Assembly (NCBI GenBank): GCA_959347315.1
Contig: OY365816.1
Location: forward strand, 28,167,207 to 28,231,206
DNA: 64,000 nt
Direction: 5' to 3'
Source: Bimastos eiseni
Taxonomy: Eukaryota > Annelida > Clitellata > Crassiclitellata > Lumbricidae
Shown: positions 55,293 through 64,000 of the stretch, piece by piece
How the letters are laid out: every line of letters starts with the position of its first letter
Position numbering within the stretch: the first letter of the stretch is position 1
Made by a program: the position numbers and the translations under genes
The notes under the pieces: model-generated
Database searches by the model: none
What the model saw: the letters and a program-made list of their open reading frames with translations, nothing else
What the model was told of the DNA's origin: nothing

Positions 55293-58200
55293 CTATAAAC
55301 AAATAGAGCAATCAACGTCGAACATTCATCAACAGTGGCAAAGAATTTGTAGGCTATATTTTCAGTTAAACACCCTCTGCAAAATTACCCCATTTGAATA
55401 TGTGACTAAAAAACCTGTGTACCTGTATTGGCGGGTTTATAAAAATAATTATCATTTATTCATTCATCAATTCAGAATGAATTTATCTAGCGCCTCCCCC
55501 AGTTAACTATTCAGAGGTGCACCCCAGCCCCACCTCAGTGGAAAAGCACAGTTTTCAGGTATTTTCCTAAACTGCATGCAGAGTGACCAGCCAAGACTGC
55601 TACGTATATTGCATCAACAACTTTCAACTTATCTAACAATGCACATGCTAGATTCACTATCTATGCATGTTACAACCCAAAACATCCAGATATGTCTTCA
55701 TTAAACTTGCAAGCTATTGTTTGCCTGTTTAGAAATGACAATGCATACAAATGAGACATAAGTGTGCACGAGACATGAATATGCATGAGATCTGAAAATG
55801 CATGAGGTATGAATATGCATGAGATAAGAATATGCACTTGATATGAATATGCATTTGATATGAATATGCATGTCATACGACTATACATGCAATATGAATA
55901 TGCATGTAACAGGAATATGCATAATAGCATCAAACATATTCTGTCAGAGCCTTCGACAACGAGAGCGCCTCACCTTGACTTCGCCATCTGCCGAACCGGT
56001 AGCGAAGCTATCTTCCGTCGGGTCGAACGAGATGCACTTGATCGCCGACTGATGTGCCTGGAACGTGTGCCTCAGCTGTCGCTGGCGTACGTCGTATATG
56101 TAGAGCTCACCCTTCTTTCCGCCACTGATGATTGCCTGGTGACAGGGTGCGTAGACGAGCGCAGAACAACCGTCACTGTAGCAGTGGAAACCTGTTCCAA
56201 CACACATTCGTTGTCTTAGTTGCAAAGTAAGCACCAGCACCGTCACCCAGCATGACAGTGTTGTTTGTTAGCACATCAGATAGAAATGTTGCACAGTAAG
56301 CGCATCAGGTAGTGCTGGTACATGTACATGCTGGTACTGTTGTATGGTACATGTCACATAATGTGACGCCAAGCAACCAGCAACATGAAAAAATTTACTG
56401 TCCAATATTTTAGATTTTGAAACATCATATGCAAACAACATTCTAACTATTGATGAGTAACATATTTAAAGTTAGAATGTCGCTCGCATTAAATTAATCT
56501 GGTCTCTCCACTTAACTGGCCTTAGACATATAGTCCGTTATCTTTATGTCTATGCGAATTTAAATTGTTGACACATTTTCGCAAACTGCAGTATGTCAAC
56601 TGGTCATATCAAAGAATAAACCTTCCTACTTCATCGTAACCATAACCAAGAATTTACTGGCAACTGAACAACCAAATAACAAAACACATAGCAATTAATT
56701 TAGAAAGTACAAGGGTGTTGGCAGCGAACATAGGGAGGAACCCTAAAGAAACAGAGGTCCCGCTAACAGGGACACTCATTAAAAAATTAGTAGGAGCACT
56801 TCTGATAATATTTTGAGTTTTATTTTAATCTCTGCTTAACCATGAGTCCTTTGAAACTTTTGTTCAACACTCGGTCAGTGCAGCGAGCTACTTAATCCAG
56901 TTTACCTTTGACAAGAGCCTTGTATTTTGGGAGAAGTGTGTCCCACAGGCAGACGTTGAAGTTGTCCGACGAATGACCGGCCGTCGCAAACAGACTCGAC
57001 GAACCGACGAACACGAAATCGTTTGTGCCTTTGTTGTGGCATTTCATCTCCTGTTTGCATATACAAACGATTATAGTCACAGCAGATCCTCATGCATATT
57101 CATATCTCATGCATATTCATATCTCACTATCTTATGCATGTTCATAACTCATGCATATTTACGCACGGCCATTGGGAGTGACATCGACGTATAACGATGA
57201 CTCAGTACAGAATGTTTTTATAAAGAGGCCGACATTGACTGCCGAACTACAGTTGGGAACCACATCCCTCACAGATAAATGCTGTAGAGGTTAATTGAAT
57301 AAAAATAGAATTGGTTATTTACAACTACCACTCATTGCATTATTTTTCAAAGGGAGGCCAGATAAATACTCTGAACAAAAGAACGAATAAATTAAAATGC
57401 AGAAATATAAAAAACACTGGTACATGGAACCGTGGATTATCATTAAGCAATTAGTAATTATTTTATAATGATGTAAAACTTGTTAAGTAGATAATACAGA
57501 AGACGACGTCTAACCATGAAAGGTAATCCGAGGTTGAGGTTGTGACCCAGTTGCCAGAGACAGACGCTGCCATCGACATCGCTAACACCAAACTGAAAAC
57601 GAATCGAATCAAAAGTCTTTGCAATATCAATGAAAGATTTATATAGCACCCATTCCTGACACATACATCAGAGGAGCTCCTGACATAAATATGGACAACC
57701 ATGATTGAAGAAAATGGCCTTCAAGCGTTTATGGAAAGTTCATTTCCACAAGATGAGACGAAATGATGTGCTTCTAACCATCCATAGAATCAGATTTATT
57801 CTTCACAACTTCATCTAACGAATTATTATAATTATCATCATAACTCATTAACAGTTAGATATCGAGATGCCTTAAAATCCATTGTGAAAAAGTGAACTCA
57901 CTTTGTTACCCTGAGAGTTGAATAGCACCCTTGTCAGTTTCGGAAGGGATCCGTTGGCCCGACGTGGTTCCCCCACGACCTCCGATCGACCCAACTCCCA
58001 CAACCGCAGGCTGCCATCTTGCATTCCGGTGAGATCTGCAATCAATAACATTAGAATCTAATCGAATGACTTCCGCGCTGTGAAACCGTGTCTAATGCCT
58101 TAGGTAAGTCCATAACATGTGGCATGGTGGCTGATTGGTTAGAGTGGTCAATAACAAATTACAGTTGTATTGTATTGTATTCACCCATAACTGCTAGGCA

Positions 58201-61200
58201 ACATCAAAATACATTCAAATGGCCATGTGTGTACATGTATGTATGTGTGCAAATATGTGTGTAGGCACCCTTGCAGTGGTACGGGCACATTTACAGTGCT
58301 TTATAAATTGTCATCGTCATCATCATCATCATTATTACTTATGTGTGACTTACAGTATGGCAGTTGAGGATGAGCTCCGATCTTCTTCACTCCGCTCAAA
58401 GGTCGCTTCAGAACCTGAAGAAGTTTAGAAAATCAGAAATTGTATCTGTACAAATGTATCTGTACGGCTGCAGGAATTGTGGAAATATACGAGACATGAA
58501 TATGCATGATGTATGAATATGCATAAGACATGAATGTGCACAAGATATGAATATGCATGATAGTGTCATACATACCCGACACTTTGAAACGGACACCTGA
58601 CATACAAGATCTACCAACAATGCACGATTGAGAGACAATTGAAACAACGAAAAAGACTTTTCAATTAAACGACATTGATAAAAAAATTAGGTGCCATTTG
58701 GCCCCCCTCACCATTGTGCAACTCCCCCTCACCATTGTGCAACTCCCCCTCACCATTGTGCAACTCCCCCTCACCATTGTGCAACTCCCCCTCACCATTG
58801 TGCAACTCCCCCTCACCATTGTGCAACTCCCCCTCACCATTGTGCAACTCCCCCTCACCATTGTGCAACTCCCCCTCACCATTGTGCAACTCCCCCTCAC
58901 CATTGTGCAACTAGCCATTGTAAGTCACTACTGCTTGGCTTCCATTCCTCATGTACCAATTGGCTTTCATGAACCACTTGACACTTGTTCAACACGAACC
59001 ATTTGGCCACCATTTACCACTTGTTCACCATGAACCATTTACCACTTGGTCATCATGAGCCATTTACCACTTGTTTACTATAAACTATTTACCACTTGGT
59101 CATCATGAACCACTTACCACTTGTTTACTATAAACTATTTACCACTTGGTCATCATGAACCATTTACCTATTGTTCACCATGAACTATTTACCACTTGGT
59201 CATCATGAACCACTTACCACTTGGCCACCGTGTGCCACAAGGGCCGGAGGGGTCAATCCGTTGTCGACGGGAGGAGAGGCGCCGGAAAGAGTGAAGTTTC
59301 GCCGGACAGGAATCTCAATAGGAAACGATCGACCACCTTTTGAAGGTTGACTGATGCACGTATCATCCATGGAATTCAGAGCCTCTGACGAACTACAGCC
59401 AAGAACATCCAGAACAAAAACAGAAATACAACACGTTAATACATTAACTGCACACCGAATAAAAATCACTAATACAGAAGGTTTTACTTTCACAACAAAT
59501 AGTACTTGTAGCAACACCAAATAAAATCAAAGAACATGGAAATAAAAGCAAAAATTGATTGTGATAATAATAATCGTGTTTACCGACAAGTTCACTGACA
59601 AACCACGGTAAGTAACATTGAAACATGACGGTGAAAAATTGCATTCCTTTTACATCTGCTCCTAGGGAGTGGAAGGCTGAGTCCACACCATAAACGCTTT
59701 GTGGAAGCAAATATTATCCACATTACCACATGTGTGCAAAAAGAAGTAAGTATATTTTTTATTTAATCATCTGAATGAATATTTGCACTCTGGTGTACAA
59801 CACATTTACCTATATACCTGTCAGTGCATTGAAGGTATTACCTATATAGCCAGATGCTACAGAATCTAAGAGATTCACCAAGACGGAAGGACACCTACTT
59901 TCTGATCACTTCGATGTTGTTGTCCCATCGGGAGGAGCCTTTGCCCGGCGTCGGAGGAAAGAGAATCTCTCCGATGTTCAACTCCACCAACTCCCTCTGC
60001 GTCGCCAAAACCATGCAGTCGGAATTCGACTGAAAAACACACACACGTTAGGAATATAGTTCTCCCGGGTTTATACAAAGATAACAGTTCGTTTGAAATC
60101 AACAAAATGATGAAGACATTGGACAAACAATCACCCAATCAACCAATCTAAGACAGCAACCCATCCATTCATCCGTCCAAACATCCATCAATCTACATGC
60201 ATGCATGCATACATTCATAATAATAATAATAATCATGACAATTTATATGGTGCCGTAACATGACCATACTGCTACAAGGGTGCCTCACAAACAACTGTTT
60301 ATGAAGCAAGCAAGCAAGCATCCATCCATCCATCCAGCCACCCATTTACCCACCCATCCAAACCAACCCACCCATCCACCCCCACTTAAGCAATCAATGA
60401 AGCAAGTAACCATCAAGTCGCTCAATATTTTAACTATTAAACGCAAAAGAGTCGATGAAGAAAGAAAACAAACCGGGAGAATGGTGAATCCAGTAATTGT
60501 TTCCTGGTCTTTATAGATGACCTTCATCGCTTCTGATCCAGAATTAAAGAACGGTTCGGAAGAGTTCATCTGTATCCAATAAATATTATCATAATTATCA
60601 TAGTTGTGATAATTATTATAATAGTAATAATTATTATAAATACTATTATTATAATCATTGTTGGTGCTTGTACTGACCAAAAAATAATCTCCACAGTGAA
60701 AACCCATTTGGCTTGAACTCTTAAGGCTAAAATCACCCATATGGCTTGAACCCTTAAGGCTAAAATCACCCATATGGCTTGAACCCTCAAGGCTAAAATC
60801 ACCCATACGGCTCGAACCCTTCAGGCTAAAATCACCCATACGGCTTGGACCCTCAAGGCTAAAATCACCCATATGGTTTGAACCCATAAGGCTAAAATCA
60901 CCCATATGGTTTGAACCAGCATGGCTTGAATCCATACTCATACCCATACAGGGAAACAGTTGGCTAACATCTTTGTCACCCATGTTTCTTAATTAGTCAC
61001 GATGTGTAATCGACTGTGAAGTTAACTTTACTTCAGTGAGGTTGCGTCCCTTTCCAAAGACATATCGTATGAAGATGTCCTGAAGACAATCCCTCGTCAC
61101 CAAGTAGTTCCACAGACGCTTGGCAGGAAGCGCCGAATAATGCGTCGACCTTAAACACGACAAAGCCATATCAATCAGCCAGTGGGTCAGTCAATGGATC

Positions 61201-63938
61201 AGTCAATAATAAAAATCAATCAATCAATCAACCAACCAACCAACCAGATGACCCACCGATCAGTCAATCAATTAATTAAGCAGATGTCAGTCAGTAATTC
61301 AGTCAGCAGTCACTTAGTAATCAATAAATAAATCAATTTGTCAATCAATCCATCAATAAGCAAATCAATGAATTAAACAGATGTCAGTCAGTCAATCAAT
61401 CAATCAGCTGTCAGCCCATCAATCACTCAGTACATTACGTAAATGTAAAGTACAGTAACACATCATCATCGAGCCCAGTGACCACTCACAAGAAGGGCGT
61501 GTTATTGGGATTGGCGAGGGTGCTGTACTTGACGATGTTGATTCCAAGGGAAGAGTCGATCGAGCATCCGGGGACGTATCCCTTCGGAGGACCGGGGAAT
61601 GCCTCCATCTGAGCCCTCAGCTGACCCTCCCATACCTCGAGGTTCTTCTTGATGGAGTGGACGAGAGGAGATCGCGTCGGAAGCTCTGTACGGAAAACAA
61701 TAGGGTCATCTCAATTACAGCACTGATAGATAACTGATTGGTTGCTAAAGGAACTTAGTATTATGTCATGTGTAAATGTCTGTCTCTCTGTATGTCTGCC
61801 TTTGTGTCCATGTCAACATCTGTCTGGTCGTAGATGGAGAGAGGTAACAAGAGTGTCTATTACACATAAGCAGCTGTCTTGAAATCTGGAAAAGAGTGCT
61901 TGGAAGAGAAAAAGGAGGCACAAGACATAGATCCATCCATCAATCTAACCATACAACCACCCAAAAACCACCCACTCATCCACCCACTCATCCACCCACC
62001 CATCCATCCATTCACCCACCCATCCATTCACCCATCCAACCCACCCACCCATCCATCCAACCCATCCAACCCACCCACCCATCCATCCAACCCACTCATC
62101 CACCCATCCATCCATCCCACCCACCCACCAATCCCGCCCACCCACCAATCCATCCATTCACCCATCCATCCATTCACACATCCATCCATTCACCCATCCA
62201 TCCATTCACCCATCCATCCATCCACCCATCCATCCACCCACCCATCCATTCACACATCCATCCATCCACCCACCCATCCATTCACACATCCATCCATTCA
62301 CCCATCCATCCATTCACCCATCCATCCATTCACCCATCCATCCATCCACCCATCCAACCACCCACCCATCCATTCACACATCCATCCATTCACCCATCCA
62401 TCCATCCACCCACCCATCCATTCACACATCCATCCATTCACCCATCCATCCATTCACCCATCCATCCATTCACCCATCCATCCATCCATCCACCCATCCA
62501 TCCACCCACCCATCCATTCACACATCCATCCATTCACCCATCCATTCATCCAACCACCATCCCACCCACCCACCAACCCACCCACCCATCCCTCTCTTCC
62601 TTCCTTCCATTCATTCATCTACATACCCAACCACCCTACTCACTGTCCATCCATTCTTCCAATCATCCACTTGCAATTTGAAGCGAGGGTAGAGTCATTG
62701 TAGCCCACAAGACGCTCTACGCAAACTCACTTAGAGAAGACGTTTACCCACATTCCACAAAATATCACTCTAAGAAAGGAGCAACATAAACCCTTGGCTA
62801 AACATCACATTCGACCATTAGAGAGTACGATATTTATTATTGTAAGACATCTACTCAGAGCACCTCTGAGTAGACATCTCATAGAGGCGCTATATAAATG
62901 TGCAAATACATTACGTTAATCGGTACGCACCTGTGAGATCCATTCCGATCTTAGGAAGAAACGTGCGAAGATTTTGTCCGATGTATTTGATGATTGCGTA
63001 TCGCATCAGACACCAACTGTATGAGTTTGAATCAACGTGTTCTCTTAGTCTGTCCTCACCTCTAATCATTCAAAACATCATAGAATATTCATCAACACCA
63101 ATATGAATATTCATTAACACCATAGGAAAATATGAATATTCATCGACACCATAGAAAAATATGAATACTCATTAACACCATAGTAAAATATGAATATTCA
63201 TCGACACCATAGGAAAATATGAATATTCATCAACTATAGATGCCAAAACTGTAGAGTTGTGACTTTTGAAGCCACAGCAAGGACTGCCCATATAAATAGA
63301 CTTCATTATTACTTTATAATTATTAATCATCAATTAGAAATAATGAGACCAGTCAACCCACCTAAATAGAACACTCTGCCCATCCAAATTCCACTCACCT
63401 ATCCAACTCATTCACCAAAATAACCCACTCATAGAATCACAACTTAACCCACCACCCACTCATAAATAGGGACATTTAAAGGTTTTAATAGGTATAAATT
63501 CAATAATTCTACATATGTATAGACATAAATAGAATAATTGAATACTCTCTATCCATTGCTCAAATTCATTTCCTTCCTACAAGAGGTGCATCAAACAGCT
63601 TACTATATCTCCTTAGCTATCAAGCCCTCAGGAATCTAAGTGCATCTTCTTCTGGCGATTGACTATCCTCAGATTTACATTTCGATGAGTGACCATACGC
63701 TCATCACAAATCAAACTATTAATACTAGACAACTATGGATATGACAACGCCATTAAAAGTGTTTTTACGTCTTTGGTTTAGGAAAGACGACATCTTCGTT
63801 GTAGTCATCTTTCAATTCGTCGACATCTGGGTTGTCAACACCATCGTCAACATATTCCTCGTCTTCTTCGCCATCGTCGTCGCTGTTGACCGAATCTGCC
63901 GAGTCATAGTCGACTCCCGGTTTGTCCGTCTTCTCAAC
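55062..63938 (-). CDS. DMXL: DMXL/rabconnectin-3 alpha, 3' part (13 exons, 612 residues), continues right
   Basis: The exons in transcript order are 63769-63938, 62931-63016, 61490-61685, 61032-61149, 60474-60569, 59899-60029, 59218-59392, 58354-58414, 57902-58035, 57515-57592, 56906-57050, 55974-56191 and 55062-55292. All have GT/AG introns with consistent phases. DMXL proteins (about 3000 aa in vertebrates, with many WD repeats) assemble and regulate the V-ATPase with WDR7 on endosomes and synaptic vesicles. Diagnostic blocks include [60 protein letters not shown] and [20 protein letters not shown]. These form the C-terminal WD40 domain, which ends about 25 residues after a [17 protein letters not shown] segment. 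The N-terminal about 80% of the gene lies beyond base 64000. DMXL1 and DMXL2 cannot be distinguished; invertebrates usually have one gene. Confidence 0.96.
55740..55935 (+). repeat. ATGAATATGCATGAGAT minisatellite in DMXL intron 12
   Basis: About ten diverged 17-18 bp units with the core ATGAATATGCAT. The same unit occurs at 57085-57155 (inverted) and 58488-58560, and a related ATGAATATTCAT unit at 63070-63235. Confidence 0.9.
55974..56191 (-). CDS. DMXL: DMXL window exon 12 (WD repeats)
   Basis: This encodes [40 protein letters not shown] and [12 protein letters not shown], two WD blades. The donor is GTGAGG. Confidence 0.97.
56906..57050 (-). CDS. DMXL: DMXL window exon 11 (WD repeat)
   Basis: This encodes [20 protein letters not shown] and [20 protein letters not shown], a block nearly invariant in DMXL proteins. 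Confidence 0.96.
57085..57155 (-). repeat. Inverted copy of the ATGAATATGCAT minisatellite, intron 10
   Basis: ATGCATATTCATATCTC is repeated about four times, the reverse complement of the intron 12 unit. Confidence 0.9.
57515..57592 (-). CDS. DMXL: DMXL window exon 10 (WD repeat)
   Basis: This encodes [20 protein letters not shown] and LGLPFM. It is a 26-codon phase 0/0 exon. Confidence 0.93.
57902..58035 (-). CDS. DMXL: DMXL window exon 9 (WD repeat)
   Basis: This encodes [20 protein letters not shown] and [12 protein letters not shown], with a classic WD blade ending LRLWEL. Confidence 0.96.
58263..58340 (+). mobile_element. LINE 3'-tail relic in DMXL intron 8
   Basis: GGCACCCTTGCAGTGGTACG, then GCTTTATAAATTGTCATCG and an (ATC)n/(ATT)n end. 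It is the same tail as at 29262-29325 and 60213-60295. Confidence 0.55.
58354..58414 (-). CDS. DMXL: DMXL window exon 8
   Basis: This encodes [20 protein letters not shown] plus the first base of Tyr. With exon 9 it gives [15 protein letters not shown], a hallmark of the family. Confidence 0.95.
58488..58562 (+). repeat. ATGAATATGCAT minisatellite in DMXL intron 7
   Basis: About four units of ACATGAATATGCATGA with substitutions. Confidence 0.88.
58706..58915. repeat. 21-bp minisatellite, 10 copies, in DMXL intron 7
   Basis: The unit CCCCCTCACCATTGTGCAACT is repeated virtually without change. All frames are open, giving translations such as CTMVRGS, but it is intronic. In the DMXL sense each unit contains ATG|GTGAGG, a donor-like sequence. 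Confidence 0.96.
58980..59217. repeat. About 24/50-bp tandem repeat containing copies of the exon 7 splice donor
   Basis: TTACCACTTGGTCATCATGA and ACCATTTACCACTTGTT units alternate up to the exon boundary. In the DMXL sense TTACCACTTG is CAAGTGGTAA, which includes the real donor at 59217. Confidence 0.92.
59218..59392 (-). CDS. DMXL: DMXL window exon 7 (variable linker)
   Basis: This encodes a Ser/Pro-rich linker ([20 protein letters not shown] through [14 protein letters not shown]) joining two WD blades. The donor CAAGTG|GTAAGT is copied many times in the following intron. Low conservation is expected here; the frame and both splice sites are consistent. Confidence 0.88.
59899..60029 (-). 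CDS. DMXL: DMXL window exon 6
   Basis: This encodes [20 protein letters not shown] and on to [10 protein letters not shown]. The VLAT....VELNI motif matches the family's VLAS.HD.QELD. The donor GTAGGT leaves phase 2. Confidence 0.92.
60213..60295 (-). mobile_element. LINE 3'-tail relic in DMXL intron 5
   Basis: On the minus strand this reads GTGAGGCACCCTTGTAGCAG, TATGGTCATGTTACGGCACC, ATATAAATTGTCATG and (ATT)n. It closely matches the 29262-29325 LINE end. Confidence 0.6.
60474..60569 (-). CDS. DMXL: DMXL window exon 5
   Basis: This encodes [20 protein letters not shown] and ILP, corresponding to the start of the C-terminal WD domain (KIIHK....I.AF). The donor is GTTTGT, phase 0. Confidence 0.9.
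60690..60925. repeat. 33-bp minisatellite in DMXL intron 4
   Basis: GGCTTGAACCCTTAAGGCTA plus AAATCACCCATAT is repeated about seven times. On the minus strand it reads as an open [11 protein letters not shown] repeat within a frame from 60983. Joined to exon 4 in phase 0 that frame would not be used, so it is treated as intronic. Confidence 0.93.
61032..61149 (-). CDS. DMXL: DMXL window exon 4
   Basis: This encodes [20 protein letters not shown] and [19 protein letters not shown], a highly conserved helical block. The donor is GTAAAG. Confidence 0.95.
61160..61425. repeat. CAATCAATCAGTCAGT-type degenerate tetranucleotide repeat, DMXL intron 3
   Basis: Mixed AATC, CAGT and CAAC units with interruptions. 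Confidence 0.85.
61490..61685 (-). CDS. DMXL: DMXL window exon 3
   Basis: This encodes [31 protein letters not shown] and NPNNTPFL. The GPP..Y and P.NTPF blocks are characteristic of the family. Confidence 0.95.
61925..62600. repeat. (CCATCCATTCAC)n-type minisatellite, about 675 bp, DMXL intron 2
   Basis: ATCC, ACCC and ATTC units form long open frames (THPSIHPFTHP-like) that are clearly simple-sequence products, not exons. Confidence 0.96.
62850..62905 (+). mobile_element. SINE/LINE tail with hairpin, DMXL intron 2
   Basis: TCTACTCAGAG and CTCTGAGTAGA form a perfect 11-bp stem with loop CAC. GAGGCGCTATATAAATG follows, the tail motif seen at several other sites in the window. Confidence 0.55.
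62931..63016 (-). CDS. DMXL: DMXL window exon 2
   Basis: This encodes [20 protein letters not shown] and PKIGMDLT, matching the conserved W.LMR.A..K...N...F.P..G.EL block. The donor is GTGCGT. Confidence 0.92.
63070..63235 (+). repeat. About 33-bp AATATGAATATTCAT minisatellite, DMXL intron 1
   Basis: Units ATGAATATTCATCGACACC plus ATAGGAAAAT are repeated about five times. The core ATGAATATTCAT is palindromic. Confidence 0.92.
63769..63938 (-). CDS. DMXL: DMXL window exon 1 (acidic linker)
   Basis: The acceptor is CTTTTCAG. It encodes a Asp/Glu-rich stretch ([16 protein letters not shown]) ending FPKPKT. The donor GTAAAA leaves phase 2, which completes Thr before WCLMRYAI in the next exon. 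Confidence 0.88.
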
Positions 63939-64000
63939 CTGAAAAGACAGAGGTCAATGAACGATTTCAAAACTTTTTATGCTAGTTCTCGAAAAACTAA

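Noticed and set aside
58140..58170. A-box-like GATTGGTTAGAGTGG
   Set aside because: No B box at a workable distance; it does not make a tRNA.
58661..59033. Overlapping open frames in all frames (CTMVRGS, NSPSPLC, HCATPPH, LTIVQLP repeats)
   Set aside because: They come from a 21-bp repeat without stops, located within a DMXL intron. No frame is favoured.
61879..62703. Two long plus-strand open frames (274 and 261 codons) of THPSIHP repeats
   Set aside because: They are simple-sequence products of the (CCATCCATTCAC)n tract inside DMXL intron 2, and both overlapping frames are open.
1..64000. CRISPR arrays, bacterial operons, prophage or insertion sequences
   Set aside because: The tandem repeats lack regular unique spacers, and the genes are spliced animal genes.

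Overview
The window is animal nuclear DNA. It has three intron-bearing or giant-exon protein genes of metazoan families, GT/AG splice sites, a spliceosomal snRNA, and many SINE/LINE fragments, minisatellites and microsatellites. All three proteins are bilaterian-type: a MAP1/futsch microtubule protein, a PIAS SUMO ligase and a DMXL/rabconnectin-3 protein. The abundant TAGGCCTA-type motif and the repeat style suggest a marine invertebrate, perhaps a deuterostome such as an echinoderm or hemichordate. That placement is inference and is weak.

Layout. 1-3695 is a CTC/TTTATC minisatellite whose minus strand reads as one Glu/Ile/Lys frame with a single stop. 5128-11453 (+) is a giant MAP1 exon running from the N-terminal MAP1 homology region to the complete C-terminal light-chain domain; the upstream exon(s) were not found. 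11.5-43.2 kb is a gene-poor, repeat-rich stretch. It holds tRNA-derived SINE pieces, LINE remnants (an RT motif and an ORF2 C-terminus), a duplicated element of about 600 bp, two satellites of about 152 bp, a possible hAT element, and a long inverted repeat with 261-bp arms about 97% identical. 43246-51234 (-) is a complete 12-exon PIAS gene (578 aa). 52623-52765 (+) is a U4 snRNA gene with a partial second 3' copy about 100 bp downstream. 55062-63938 (-) is the 3' part (13 exons, 612 residues plus stop) of DMXL/rabconnectin-3; the rest of the gene lies beyond the right edge.

All exon boundaries of PIAS and DMXL were derived by hand from reading frame, splice signals and family resemblance, and every intron phase is consistent across each chain. 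The three proteins act in different processes (microtubule binding, SUMO ligation in the nucleus, V-ATPase/endosome regulation), and nothing suggests they form a functional cluster. The most unusual items are listed as findings: an intron carrying tandem copies of its own 5' splice site, the long inverted repeat, a 50-bp perfect palindrome, a 71-bp TTAA-flanked mini-element, the U4 variant with its 3' echo, and the frame-preserving acidic array.
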